Below are positions 1 to 11,154 of a stretch of DNA of 21,790 nucleotides, one piece after another (the first letter of the stretch is position 1; each line of letters starts with the position of its first letter). The DNA lies in the NCBI GenBank assembly GCA_029881855.1, contig JAOULU010000001.1, forward strand, positions 1 through 21,790. The letters are read 5' to 3'. The notes under the pieces were generated by a model. That model ran no database searches. It worked only from the letters and a program-made list of their open reading frames with translations, and had not been told where the DNA came from. This DNA comes from Nitrosomonas sp. Lineage in GTDB: Bacteria; Pseudomonadota; Gammaproteobacteria; Burkholderiales; Nitrosomonadaceae. The position numbers and the translations under genes were made by a program.

Positions 1-472
1 CAGGGGATTTCTTCTTTGCAATTACACCCTCGCTCTGCCCTCTTCTTACTGCTGCTTGAAAAACCCTATTAAAACGCAATGTTGCTAACGATACTAACTG
101 CGCAACATAAGGGTCGCGACCACTAAACTCATTTGCTGTATTCGTTACAAAACAACCCAAATGAGGCTCATCTACTGCACGCGCACTTCTTACCAAATCA
201 TACAAAAAATTTTCAAAAAACGCTCGGCCTGTTAACGATTGCAGTAAACAATCTTCAATATATGCTATTTGCCTATCACAAAAAAGTCCAAAACATTGCT
301 CAAACAATTGAAATTTATTACCATAAGCATGATAAAAGCTACTCCTGGAAATTTTAGTCGCCTCAAGCAAGTCGCCTAATGTTGTGGAATCATACCCTTT
401 TTCCCAAAACATATTCATTGCGACCTCAAGCGTTTCTTCAGGATCGTATTCGAGTGGCCTACCTTTTTTCAT
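1..472 (-). CDS. TetR-family transcriptional regulator (partial, 3' end outside window)
   Basis: This open frame starts at the ATG at 472 and runs off the left edge after 157 codons. It begins MKKGRPLEYDPEETLEVAMN. An N-terminal helix-turn-helix follows (about residues 10-55), with the TetR hallmark GYDSTTLGDLLEATKISRSS and then FYHAYGNKFQLFEQ. The later stretch HLGCFVTNTANEF resembles the start of the C-terminal ligand-binding domain in NemR/AcuR-like TetR proteins. Such proteins are usually dimeric cytoplasmic repressors that release DNA on binding a small molecule. The gene is divergent from the RDD-protein gene at 566, with 93 nt between the starts, so it could act on that shared region; this is inference. 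The effector cannot be told. TetR family assignment is firm; subfamily is tentative. Confidence 0.88.
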   Translation of the reverse strand, partial: MKKGRPLEYDPEETLEVAMNMFWEKGYDSTTLGDLLEATKISRSSFYHAYGNKFQLFEQCFGLFCDRQIAYIEDCLLQSLTGRAFFENFLYDLVRSARAVDEPHLGCFVTNTANEFSGRDPYVAQLVSLATLRFNRVFQAAVRRGQSEGVIAKKKSP

Positions 473-528
473 AAATTTTATACACCTGATAATATAATTT
501 CTTAAAAAATTTTTTACAGACTGCTGAT

Positions 529-534
529 TATAAT
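529..534 (+). promoter_or_regulatory. Candidate -10 box (TATAAT) before the RDD-protein gene
   Basis: A perfect TATAAT lies 31 nt before the ATG at 566. No good -35 box sits 16-18 nt upstream; TTTACA at 513-518 is too close. The match alone is modest evidence in such AT-rich DNA. Confidence 0.35.
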
Positions 535-565
535 ACAAAATTCAGCAAAAAGACTAAGGATAATA

Positions 566-982
566 ATGTCACGCTCAACACCAGGGTTCTGGCGCCGTAC
601 TGTTAGTTTGCTATATGAATCTTTGCTACTCCTTGCAGTTTTAATGATTGCAAGTTTCATTTTTCATCTTATTTTTCGAGATATCAATGCTAGTTATTTT
701 AGACCCATTTATCAATTTTATTTGGCAATAGTAATGGGATATTACTTTACCTGGTTCTGGACCCATGGTGGTCAAACCTTATCAATGCAAACTTGGAAAA
801 TGCGCATTGTTACAATAGATGGCAAGAATCTCGATAAACAAAAAGCAACTATTCGTTATTTATTAGCTCTGATCGGCATCTTATTTTTTGGTATTGGTAT
901 CTTCTGGGCATTATTTGACCGTGATCATCAATTCCTACATGACAGGCTAGCAGGTACCCAAATTATCTCCGCTAAAAATTAA
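566..982 (+). CDS. RDD family integral membrane protein
   Basis: Small membrane protein of 138 residues. It has three hydrophobic segments, at about 14-36, 47-64 and 97-116. Near the N-terminus is FWRRTVSLLYE, where RDD proteins carry their Arg/Asp signature (here the acidic residue is Glu). The central loop GGQTLSMQTWKMRIV and the C-terminal FDRDHQFLHDRLAGTQII are typical of the family. The ATG at 566 is supported by AAGGA a few bases upstream. RDD proteins are poorly characterised; some are proposed to be ion antiporters, but no transport role can be read here. It lies alone between a divergent TetR gene and a separate downstream gene. Confidence 0.85.
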   Translation: MSRSTPGFWRRTVSLLYESLLLLAVLMIASFIFHLIFRDINASYFRPIYQFYLAIVMGYYFTWFWTHGGQTLSMQTWKMRIVTIDGKNLDKQKATIRYLLALIGILFFGIGIFWALFDRDHQFLHDRLAGTQIISAKN

Positions 983-1020
983 GTGACTAATCAGCCATAA
1001 AAAGGGCATCATTCAAAACT

Positions 1021-1039
1021 AATGAGTCCTCATTTTTTT
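1021..1039 (+). terminator. Weak candidate terminator after the RDD gene
   Basis: AATGA and TCATT form a short stem around a 4-nt loop, followed directly by a run of Ts (1033-1039). It lies 39 nt after the RDD stop codon. The stem is short and AT-rich, so efficiency is doubtful. Confidence 0.35.
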
Positions 1040-1107
1040 AAAAAATAGTAATGCCGAACTAAGGTTTAAAAAGCAACACTAACGTACAAAAAACCCACAA
1101 AATAATT

Positions 1108-1138
1108 TGTAACTGTTTTTGTACTGGTATGCTAGAAT
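1108..1138 (+). promoter_or_regulatory. Candidate sigma-70 promoter with extended -10
   Basis: TTGTAA (1108-1113) and TAGAAT (1133-1138) are 19 nt apart. TGC immediately before TAGAAT gives an extended -10 element, which tolerates the long spacer. It is 72 nt before the ATG at 1211 and could serve the degenerate GGDEF gene. Confidence 0.35.
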
Positions 1139-1210
1139 TAAAAAAGTTTTGCTGGATATAGTAGTTAGCAGTTAGTCCCTAACACGTTTTAATAATAGGA
1201 TATTAGTACA

Positions 1211-2146
1211 ATGGGCACTTTGGCTTCCTCTAAAACAACTTACTTAAAATTCTTACTTAAAGAGTTTACAGATCACACGTATCTATTTATTCTTTTTGCC
1301 GCTCTGGCCAGCACATTCGCATTTGATGTCTACTTGCCACTAGGCATAGCTTCAGGCACACCATATGTGCTGATCATACTTGGCACACTTTGGATAAAAG
1401 GTAACCAATCCACTTATATCACTACTGTTCTGGGGCTAGCCCTCACAGTAACTGGCTTTTACTTGTCGCCGTCAGTTGCAGTACCAACTGACATTGTCAT
1501 TGCGAATCGCGCTCTTGCCATCTTATTAATTGTTTGCACCATGATCATGGTACTCAAAATTAAAAAAGTCCAAGATCATCTTTCTTCCTTAAGAAATCAG
1601 GCGGTTATTGACCCCCTAACACAATGCAAGAACAAACGTGCATTTGAGATAGAACTCAATTTTGAAATACTGCGTAATAAGCGTTATAACAGAAACTTAA
1701 CTATCAGTATTTTCGACATTGATGCATTCAAGTTCTTAACTTTTACTCATGGTCAAGACAAAGGAGAGCAAATTCTAAAACAGGTTTCCGAAGAAATGCA
1801 GCATATGATAAGGAGTACTGATCTTCTATATCGAATTGATACTGCAAAATTTGCCATTCTATTTTCAGAAACCGACCTACCAAAAGCAAAAGAAGTCAGT
1901 GAAACTATTTGCAGGAATATTACAAACAATAAAAAGCATGAGATTAACGTTACATTAAGCGCCGGACTTTCTTCTCTTAATGCTAACGACAATAAAGAAA
2001 CAATATACAAACGTGCAGAAGATGCGTTATTAATTTCACAAAAAAATGAAAATAATAAAGTTTCAACACTTCCTAAAACGGTTAACTCTTCCAGGCCAGT
2101 TGTACCTGCAATATTATCCCGGTCAAGATCTGGCGTATTAAGCTAA
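1211..2146 (+). CDS. Membrane protein with degenerate GGDEF domain, probable c-di-GMP sensor
   Basis: Protein of 311 residues. Several hydrophobic segments fill residues about 20-115, followed by a GGDEF-fold domain (about 132-275) introduced by VIDPLTQCKNKRAFE. The first metal aspartates survive (FDID, D169/D171). The signature GG(D/E)EF is replaced by DTAKF (210-214). The Asn that contacts guanine in active cyclases (FKxxND) is Thr177. The allosteric I-site RxxD is intact (R201-S-T-D204), at the normal five-residue distance from the signature. By family knowledge this should not make c-di-GMP but may still bind it. A low-complexity Ser/Arg-rich tail follows the domain. The ATG at 1211 is preceded by AGGA (1197-1200). 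It is a separate unit between the RDD gene and ftsK. Confidence 0.85.
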   Translation: MGTLASSKTTYLKFLLKEFTDHTYLFILFAALASTFAFDVYLPLGIASGTPYVLIILGTLWIKGNQSTYITTVLGLALTVTGFYLSPSVAVPTDIVIANRALAILLIVCTMIMVLKIKKVQDHLSSLRNQAVIDPLTQCKNKRAFEIELNFEILRNKRYNRNLTISIFDIDAFKFLTFTHGQDKGEQILKQVSEEMQHMIRSTDLLYRIDTAKFAILFSETDLPKAKEVSETICRNITNNKKHEINVTLSAGLSSLNANDNKETIYKRAEDALLISQKNENNKVSTLPKTVNSSRPVVPAILSRSRSGVLS

Positions 2147-2213
2147 AAATTTGCCGAATAATCCATAAGTGAATAGGAATACTTTACTTACAGATTATTC
2201 GGCCACATTTTAG
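2143..2213. terminator. 71-nt nested inverted repeat, probable terminator
   Basis: A perfect 11-bp arm pair, GCCGAATAATC (2153-2163) and GATTATTCGGC (2193-2203), encloses a second pair, TAAGTGAA (2166-2173) and TTTACTTA (2183-2190, one G-U). A symmetric CA/CA internal loop separates them and the apical loop is 9 nt. Outside, CTAAAA (2143-2148) and TTTTAG (2208-2213) also pair. The element overlaps the GGDEF stop codon. No clean T-run follows, so a role as a processed 3' end or a small palindromic element is also possible. Confidence 0.55.
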
Positions 2214-2429
2214 TCAAATCACTTTCCCAACAATTATTAGCGCTATAAAGAATACATTTTCTTGTGGCATATATTGCCACCGTGGATTCAATACGCTACT
2301 TAATTTTTAATAAAGAACACCCCATGAATCAGCATATAAGACTAAACTACAAATTCTCTTATATAATCACTAGATAATCAGCAGCAGATTCGCCACAAAA
2401 CCAACCAAAAATAGGCTTTTGATAGATTA
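2214..2429 (+). other. Intergenic leader of ftsK with small palindrome and -10-like box
   Basis: No coding frame is supported here. GTGGCA (2264-2269) and TGCCAC (2275-2280) form a perfect 6-bp palindrome around TATAT, either a small hairpin or an operator. A TATAAT lies at 2362-2367, 63 nt before the ATG at 2430, but without a convincing -35 box. The ftsK promoter is probably in this stretch. Confidence 0.3.
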
Positions 2430-4733
2430 ATGTTTCCTAACAAATCAATGGCAAAGAATACAGCAGGGAACCCTCTACCACCAAGGGTATCAAGACTATT
2501 ACGAGAGTCTGGTTGGCTGATACTCGTTGGCGCTGCACTCTATCTTATACTCATTTTCTATAGTTACGAGCAAGGCGACCCCGGATGGTCACACAGCGGT
2601 GATTTCAATTACATCCAAAATGCCGGTGGGTATGCAGGCGCTTGGTTAGCCGATTTATTACTGTTTTTATTTGGAGTATCTGCATGGTGGTGGGTAGTTT
2701 TTTTCCTATACGCTGTCACATGGAGCTACCGTCGCATTGATACTGCTGGAATCTTCGATCGCCATTCATTATTACTTTCAGCAATGGGCTTTCTAGTATT
2801 ATTGACTGCCAGCAGCGGACTTGAGGCTCTTCGGTTCTATACGATCAATGTATCATTACCACAAGTGCCTGGTGGTATATTAGGAGAAACAATTAGTCAC
2901 CATCTATCCAAGATACTTGGTTTTACTGGCGCAACCTTAACGCTCATCATTTTAATTGCTGTTGGATTCAGTCAATTTACAGGTTTATCATGGGTACGTT
3001 TTGTTGAGAAAATCGGTGAAATTATTGAAACGTATTTCTTACTGCTAAAAGAATTTTGGCGAAATAAACGAAATAAAAATGTCGAATCTATTTCTCAACG
3101 ACGTCATGACAACTTGACTGATAATGAGGAAAAAGGCTTTGATGACAACAATACTCCATTGCATGTTGTACTCCCAACCACAGCCACTACGAAATCCCAA
3201 CGTATCATAAAGGAAAAACAGGCGCCATTATTTTCAGATTTACTTGGCCCAGCTCTACCACCCCTGCATTTATTAGATGAGCCGGACAACAATATCGAGA
3301 CACTACCGAAGGAAAGCCTAGAATCAGTCTCTCGCTTAATCGAACAAAAACTCAAAGAATTTGGTGTCATCGTCAAAGTTGTCGCAGCTTACCCAGGGCC
3401 TGTTATTACACGCTATGAAATCGAGCCAGCGACTGGTGTAAAAGGCAATCAAATAATTAATCTAATTAAAGATCTGGCTCGCGCCCTCTCTGTAGCAAGT
3501 ATTCGTGTAGTTGAAACAATCCCTGGTAAAACCAGTATGGGACTTGAGATTCCCAACCCTAATCGACAAATGGTACGTCTACTAGAAATACTCAGTTCTC
3601 AGGCATATGCAGATACAAGCTCTCCATTAACCATTGCACTGGGCAAAGATATTAGTGGCCGCCCGATTGTTGCCGACCTGGCAAAAATGCCACATGCACT
3701 TGTAGCCGGTACTACTGGATCGGGAAAATCAGTCGCCATTAATGCGGTCATTTTAAGCCTTATCTATAAAAGCACCCCTGATCAAACCCGCCTGATTCTG
3801 ATAGACCCAAAAATGTTGGAACTTTCTGTCTATGAAGGCATACCACACCTCCTTGCACCTGTTGTTACGGACATGCGCGAAGCAGCTAGTGCATTACGCT
3901 GGAGCGTAGCTGAAATGGAACGCCGCTACAAACTGATGTCAGCCCTGGGTGTTCGCAATCTCAATGGATATAATCAAAAGATACGTGATGCAATCAAAAA
4001 AGAAGAACCTATGGTAAACCCATTTAGTATCACAGGTGATGCTTCTGATCTACTAGAAGAGTTACCTTTAATCGTTGTAGTCATAGATGAATTAGCGGAT
4101 TTAATGATGGTTACAGGTAAGAAAGTAGAGCATTTGATTGCCCGCCTTGCACAAAAAGCACGTGCATCTGGCATTCATTTATTATTAGCGACCCAAAGAC
4201 CCTCAGTGGATGTCATCACTGGCTTAATTAAAGCAAATATTCCAACTCGTATTGCATTCCAAGTATCCAGCAAAATTGACTCGCGTACGATACTTGATCA
4301 AATGGGCGCAGAAACATTACTTGGACAAGGCGATATGCTTTATTTGCCTCCTGGTAGCGGCTATCCACAACGCATACACGGCGCCTATGTTGCCGACCAT
4401 GAAGTACATAAAGTCGTGGAACATCTTAAACAACATGGCGAACCACATTACGTAGAAGAAATATTAAGTACCGACGAAGAAGAAAATAATGCAAATCGTA
4501 ATCACAGTGATCAAGAAAAATCTATGGGTGGCGAATCAGACCCGCTCTATGATGATGCTGTAGAAATGGTCATCAAAACGCGTCGCGCTTCTATTTCAAT
4601 GGTACAAAGGAATTTACGCATCGGCTATAATCGTGCTGCACGTTTGATTGAGGGTATGGAACAAGCTGGTTTGGTTTCATCCATGCAAAGTAATGGTAAC
4701 CGGGAAGTATTAATTCCTGCACGTAAGGAATAA
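2430..4733 (+). CDS. ftsK: DNA translocase FtsK/SpoIIIE
   Basis: Septum-anchored, ATP-driven double-stranded DNA pump that clears and aligns chromosome termini at division. The 767-residue protein has an N-terminal membrane part of about four helices (about 28-45, 70-95, 113-131, 165-185). A short charged linker follows (about 210-275). The RecA-like motor has Walker A GTTGSGKS (427-434) and Walker [12 protein letters not shown] with D553/E554. The C-terminal winged-helix gamma domain, which reads polar KOPS sites in the family, covers the last ~65 residues (from [11 protein letters not shown] to the end). It is far shorter than E. coli FtsK (1329 aa) because the linker is short, as is usual in betaproteobacteria. 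The start could be ATG 2430 or ATG 2448; neither has a clear Shine-Dalgarno. It heads the ftsK-lolA-rarA-serS block. Confidence 0.97.
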   Translation: MFPNKSMAKNTAGNPLPPRVSRLLRESGWLILVGAALYLILIFYSYEQGDPGWSHSGDFNYIQNAGGYAGAWLADLLLFLFGVSAWWWVVFFLYAVTWSYRRIDTAGIFDRHSLLLSAMGFLVLLTASSGLEALRFYTINVSLPQVPGGILGETISHHLSKILGFTGATLTLIILIAVGFSQFTGLSWVRFVEKIGEIIETYFLLLKEFWRNKRNKNVESISQRRHDNLTDNEEKGFDDNNTPLHVVLPTTATTKSQRIIKEKQAPLFSDLLGPALPPLHLLDEPDNNIETLPKESLESVSRLIEQKLKEFGVIVKVVAAYPGPVITRYEIEPATGVKGNQIINLIKDLARALSVASIRVVETIPGKTSMGLEIPNPNRQMVRLLEILSSQAYADTSSPLTIALGKDISGRPIVADLAKMPHALVAGTTGSGKSVAINAVILSLIYKSTPDQTRLILIDPKMLELSVYEGIPHLLAPVVTDMREAASALRWSVAEMERRYKLMSALGVRNLNGYNQKIRDAIKKEEPMVNPFSITGDASDLLEELPLIVVVIDELADLMMVTGKKVEHLIARLAQKARASGIHLLLATQRPSVDVITGLIKANIPTRIAFQVSSKIDSRTILDQMGAETLLGQGDMLYLPPGSGYPQRIHGAYVADHEVHKVVEHLKQHGEPHYVEEILSTDEEENNANRNHSDQEKSMGGESDPLYDDAVEMVIKTRRASISMVQRNLRIGYNRAARLIEGMEQAGLVSSMQSNGNREVLIPARKE

Positions 4734-4749
4734 AAATTTATCACCTGAT

Positions 4750-4771
4750 TTTCAACTTTAAATTGTTGAAA
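4750..4771 (+). other. Small hairpin in the ftsK-lolA spacer
   Basis: TTTCAAC (4750-4756) and GTTGAAA (4765-4771) form a perfect 7-bp inverted repeat with an 8-nt loop. It sits 17 nt after the ftsK stop and just before the lolA ribosome binding site. No T-run follows. It might tune message stability or lolA translation; this is inference. Confidence 0.35.
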
Positions 4772-4789
4772 TTATTATCTGGGAACACT

Positions 4790-5390
4790 ATGAATCGTCC
4801 AAGACAATATTTGTTATGCTGCCTACTTATACTACTTCCAACACTAGTGGAAGCGACTGCTATTGAAAGTTTAAAAACTTTTATCCATAATACAAAAACA
4901 GTCAGTGCAACATTCTCACAGACATTGCTGGATAATAACTCAAATCCCATACAAGAATACAGCGGCACGATGCAATTTGAGCGTCCCGGTAAATTTCGTT
5001 GGATTTATGAAAAACCCTATGAACAATTAATTATTGGTGACGGGAAGCAAGTCTGGTTTTATGATGCTGACCTTAATCAGGTCACCATACGTCAGTTTGA
5101 TATCGCCATTGGCAGTAGTCCAGCTGCTTTATTAGCCGGCGACAATGCCATAGAAAACAATTATGAGTTAGTTGAACTGGGCCAAAAAGATCAAATGACA
5201 TGGTTAGAAGCCATTCCAAAAAGTAAAGAAAGCACTTTTGAGTTCATACAACTTGGTTTTTCACCTAGCGGTACGCTACAAATAATGGCATTACGAGACA
5301 ACTTTGGCCAAACCACACTGCTCATCTTCACAGATTTAGAAAAAAATCCCGTATTACCTGCTGATTTCTTCAAGTTTACACCTCCTGAAA

Positions 5391-5413
<23 letters not shown>
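4790..5413 (+). CDS. lolA: Outer-membrane lipoprotein carrier protein LolA
   Basis: Periplasmic chaperone that takes mature lipoproteins from the LolCDE exporter to LolB at the outer membrane. The 207-residue precursor begins MNRPRQYLLCCLLILLPTLV and has a Sec signal peptide likely cut after EATA (about residue 24). Family features include VSATFSQTLLD, the SGTMQFERPGKFRWIYEKPYEQLIIGDGKQ stretch (quoted in part: GTMQFERPGKFRWIYEKPYE), WFYDADLNQVT, and PAALLAGD. The ATG at 4790 is preferred over an in-frame TTG at 4763 because GGGA precedes it at good spacing and the signal peptide then starts normally. The 3' end overlaps rarA by 23 nt, implying coupled translation. ftsK is immediately upstream. 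Confidence 0.95.
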
Positions 5414-8065
<2,652 letters not shown>

Positions 8066-8108
8066 TGATAATGCAACATTTCTTTCTCATAATAAGGATA
8101 ACTCAATC

Positions 8109-8816
8109 ATGCAAAACGAAAATGAAGATACTACAGATAATAACGATGATCTAGCGGCACTCGAAGCGGATATTCGTAATGCTGTTGCCCATGGCACCAA
8201 TATACAAGACACCGTTCATCGCATAACACTCAAAGCAATGAACGCCAATAGGCTTGACCTAGAATCTATCCGTCGCATTATCTCCGCTGTTATAAGTGGT
8301 GCGCATGAGGGCACACAACATCATCTACAGCATGCAACCGATCAAACAGAAAGTGCAAAATCACAGATTACTGAGGCCATTAATGGACTAGATTCAGCAT
8401 TAGCAAGGTTTGCTGAGGCTTCTAAACTCGCTCTCCAGGAAGCAGCTGGACGCGCACAAAAATTCTCAGATAAAGACCTTTCTCGTACCCGTAATGATCT
8501 GGAAAGTTTAGAAAATTTATTTATAGATACCTTACAAGATACCGCCAAAGCTACTCAGGGATTAGCTTCAGAAACATTACGTGACCTTAGCAATCATGCT
8601 AGAAACAATGGAACAATAGTTGGTGAACAATTAAAAGAAACCTTGGCTGTCTTTTCCCAGCAAATTTCCTCCGTTGGTCATGCACAATTGGAAGCCGGTG
8701 CCCATCTAGCCCATGCAACAGCAGATTTTATCCATAAAATTGCCAATGGTGTATTGGATGGCATTAAGGATAAAGACACAACTAACAACAAAACACCAGA
8801 TAGCAAACCCGAGTAG
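8109..8816 (+). CDS. Uncharacterised helical protein, DUF6781-like
   Basis: The 235-residue product is hydrophilic and rich in Ala, Gln, Asp and Glu, with no signal peptide or membrane segment. Nearly all of it looks like amphipathic helix, in the style of apolipoprotein- or phasin-like proteins. It opens with an acidic stretch (EDTTDNNDDLAALEADIRNA). A conserved-looking block follows, LESIRRIISAVISGAHEGTQ (about 58-77), and it ends in a charged tail KDKDTTNNKTPDSKPE. From memory it resembles the DUF6781 family; this was not checked. ATG 8109 has AAGGA about 10 nt upstream. It starts 43 nt after serS on the same strand, so it may be read from the serS message. Function is unknown. Confidence 0.7.
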   Translation: MQNENEDTTDNNDDLAALEADIRNAVAHGTNIQDTVHRITLKAMNANRLDLESIRRIISAVISGAHEGTQHHLQHATDQTESAKSQITEAINGLDSALARFAEASKLALQEAAGRAQKFSDKDLSRTRNDLESLENLFIDTLQDTAKATQGLASETLRDLSNHARNNGTIVGEQLKETLAVFSQQISSVGHAQLEAGAHLAHATADFIHKIANGVLDGIKDKDTTNNKTPDSKPE

Positions 8817-8843
8817 CGCAAAAATGGGGGGGTTCCACTTTAC

Positions 8844-8857
8844 TTGATGCGCATCAA
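8844..8857. promoter_or_regulatory. Perfect FNR/ANR-type palindrome
   Basis: TTGATGCGCATCAA is a perfect 14-nt palindrome that matches the FNR/ANR consensus TTGAT-N4-ATCAA at every fixed position. It lies 143 nt before the desaturase ATG and 27 nt after the stop of the preceding gene, in otherwise non-coding DNA. Regulation of the desaturase by an oxygen-sensing Crp/FNR-family protein is inferred. Confidence 0.6.
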
Positions 8858-8999
8858 CATAATCGCTTTCATTAGCTGTAGATTGCTAATTTTATCGAAT
8901 TTACATGATACTAATGGTATTCTAGGAGATATGGTCACCTAACAGTAGGTTATTTATATCTCATGTAGTTATCACTTAATATTATTTCGTGAGGTTATT

Positions 9000-10037
9000 A
9001 TGAATTACATTTCAGGCATTATTGATCTACCCTGGTGGGGATATGGCATCGTTGTTTTGTTACTGACGCATATCACTATCGCATCTGTCACCATCTTTTT
9101 ACATCGTCACCAGGCACATCGAGCACTCGATCTTTCTCCACGTACCAGTCATTTTTTCAGATTCTGGCTATGGCTCACAACAGGCATGGTGACCAAAGAA
9201 TGGGTTGCAATCCATCGCAAACATCATGCAAAGTGTGAAAAAGAAGGAGATCCTCATAGTCCACATATTCATAGCCTCAAAAAAGTATTCTGGCAAGGCG
9301 CTGAACTTTATCGCACAGAATCCAGGAATACTAAAACTCTAGAACGATATGGACATCTTACACCTGATGATTGGGTCGAAAAAAATATCTATAGCAAGCA
9401 TAGTAAAAAAGGAATTGCGCTCATGCTGGTGGTAAACGTCATACTTTTTGGGCCCATTGGCCTTACTATGTGGGCCGTACAGATGATGTGGATTCCCCTA
9501 ATGGCTGCGGGTGTCATCAATGGTGTGGGTCACTATTGGGGGTATCGTAACTCTGAGACACCCGATGAATCTACTAATATTGTACCGTGGGGCATTATTA
9601 TTGGTGGGGAGGAACTCCATAATAACCATCATGCCTATCCCACTTCCGCCAAACTCTCAAATACTTGGTATGAGTTCGATATTGGGTGGGTATACATCCG
9701 TATATTGGAGATGCTTGGGTTAGCCAATGTTAAGCATATCCCTTCAGAACTTACACTTGATAAACAGAAAAAATCATGCGACGAGAAAACTGTTGCAGCA
9801 TTGATCGCACATCGTTATTACTTTATTCATGAACTCAAGCGTGCCATGGATTCTGATTCCCAGAATCTTTTTACGCAAGATTTATTCAAAGAAATCCAGT
9901 CTGTGTGGGAGGACAAGAATGCAAAAGTCGAAGAACTTGCAGAAAAACTAGAAAATTGGTGTGAAAAGGTGGTTTGTCTCCAAGTAGCTTCTCTAGGCGC
10001 TTTTACCCAGAGATTACGCATGAGTGTTCTAAAATAG
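9000..10037 (+). CDS. Membrane fatty-acid desaturase (acyl-CoA/acyl-lipid delta-9 type)
   Basis: Di-iron, oxygen-dependent desaturase of the membrane fatty-acid desaturase superfamily, which puts a cis double bond into saturated acyl chains. All three histidine boxes are present: HRHQAH (35-40), HRKHH (72-76) and HNNHH (207-211, within EELHNNHHAYP). Hydrophobic segments at about 12-34, 52-64 and 135-180 fit the usual four-helix topology. The C-terminal ~100 residues are soluble, charged and helical. The pattern is closest to bacterial delta-9 acyl-CoA desaturases (DesC/OLE1-like). Length 345 residues. ATG 9000 has GTGAGG about 6 nt upstream. It is a single-gene unit with a 183-nt leader that contains an FNR-type palindrome. 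Substrate and position specificity cannot be told. Confidence 0.92.
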   Translation: MNYISGIIDLPWWGYGIVVLLLTHITIASVTIFLHRHQAHRALDLSPRTSHFFRFWLWLTTGMVTKEWVAIHRKHHAKCEKEGDPHSPHIHSLKKVFWQGAELYRTESRNTKTLERYGHLTPDDWVEKNIYSKHSKKGIALMLVVNVILFGPIGLTMWAVQMMWIPLMAAGVINGVGHYWGYRNSETPDESTNIVPWGIIIGGEELHNNHHAYPTSAKLSNTWYEFDIGWVYIRILEMLGLANVKHIPSELTLDKQKKSCDEKTVAALIAHRYYFIHELKRAMDSDSQNLFTQDLFKEIQSVWEDKNAKVEELAEKLENWCEKVVCLQVASLGAFTQRLRMSVLK

Positions 10038-10114
10038 AAAAAATGCAGTTGAGTTAGGAGCTAACCAATTGAAGATACGCTCACAAACATTATTTGCCAA
10101 CAGGTCTATTTAAT

Positions 10115-11002
10115 CTACGTGTTATCCTCTCCACCCAGTGCATCAACTATATCTGGCAACATCTGGCTTAACTCACCCGTCATTAGAGCAAAATCACTAT
10201 CAAATAATTCTTCAGTCGTCTCAGCTGACTCCTTGAGAATATCCAGTGGCACAATACGTCTAAGTTGAAGATTATCATGTAATACAAACGAAATTTTTTG
10301 CCCCCATGTCATAGCTAGTTTAGTCACTTTTTTTCCTGCCTTGATATGTCGAGTCGTTTCTGCTGCATCTAACACATGATGCGTATATCTAACCGTGGCT
10401 TTTTCATCATCCATACCTTGCAATTCACAATCCCGATCAATTGTGAAAACAGATGGCGGCTCATCACCTGACAGCCATCGCGTCATTGCAGCTGATGGAG
10501 AAGTCTTGGTATCCAATGGTTCCAAGGTTAAATCATCTACAGACTGAAACAACACTTCCAGCAATTCATCAGCCTTATTCGTATTCGCTGTATCAACAAC
10601 AAACCACTTTCCTTTTGGGTCTATCCAAGCATAGGTTTTTCGGCGCTGTGCAAAGGCGCGTGGTAATAATTCGATTAGTACAGACTCTTTAATATCTCTG
10701 ACCTGTTTTTTTCCTGGCTTATAACCTTGCTGTTGTTCAATTTGTATGATGCGCGCTTTAGCATGCTGATTGACGACTGTTGCTGGCAATAATTTCTTTT
10801 CAATGCCCAAAGCCACAAGCATGTGCTGTCCAAATACATGCACAAAATTCTCTTTCTCATCTCTGGGCCACATCCATCCTCGACTTTGCAGTTCCAATTG
10901 CAAACATTCCTGTAATGCACGCTTAGAAAGTGCATCTTCCAATTGATCTGGGGTTATATTCCCCCCAGTGATACGATAGATTTGTAAACTTTTGAACCAC
11001 AT
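10115..11002 (-). CDS. rdgC: Recombination-associated protein RdgC
   Basis: Nucleoid-associated, ring-forming DNA-binding protein that limits RecA filament function. The 295-residue length agrees with E. coli RdgC (303). Family hallmarks are the start MWFKSLQIYRIT, the block LLPATVVNQ, the AFAQRRKTYAWID stretch near the middle, the region around DRDCELQG, and the late block KLAMTWGQKISFVLHDNL. It is convergent with the desaturase gene (77 nt between stops) and lies 143 nt downstream of the response-regulator gene on the same strand. No clear Shine-Dalgarno precedes its ATG; upstream is AT-rich. Confidence 0.95.
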   Translation of the reverse strand: MWFKSLQIYRITGGNITPDQLEDALSKRALQECLQLELQSRGWMWPRDEKENFVHVFGQHMLVALGIEKKLLPATVVNQHAKARIIQIEQQQGYKPGKKQVRDIKESVLIELLPRAFAQRRKTYAWIDPKGKWFVVDTANTNKADELLEVLFQSVDDLTLEPLDTKTSPSAAMTRWLSGDEPPSVFTIDRDCELQGMDDEKATVRYTHHVLDAAETTRHIKAGKKVTKLAMTWGQKISFVLHDNLQLRRIVPLDILKESAETTEELFDSDFALMTGELSQMLPDIVDALGGEDNT

Positions 11003-11129
11003 AATTTTTATTATTCTAAGATAACTAATGCCAATTTACCCAAGGAATGCGCACTCAGAATTTTTTATTGCATTACTTTTATTTGAAATTATCGGGATGA
11101 AAATACACTTTAGCACCCAACATGCTCAG

Positions 11130-11154
11130 AATCATTTTTATGCCGCTAATGATT
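11130..11154 (-). other. Inverted repeat at the response-regulator stop codon
   Basis: AATCATT (11130-11136) and AATGATT (11148-11154) form a perfect 7-bp repeat with an 11-nt loop, spanning the stop codon of the regulator gene. There is no T-run after it, so it is a doubtful terminator. Confidence 0.3.

Noticed and set aside
133..357. Plus-strand open frame of 74 codons
   Set aside because: It lies antisense to the TetR gene, whose minus-strand translation matches a known family; the plus frame matches nothing.
2264..2280. TGGCATATATTGCC looks like a sigma-54 promoter before ftsK
   Set aside because: The GG and GC are 8 nt apart rather than the required 10. It is better read as a palindrome.
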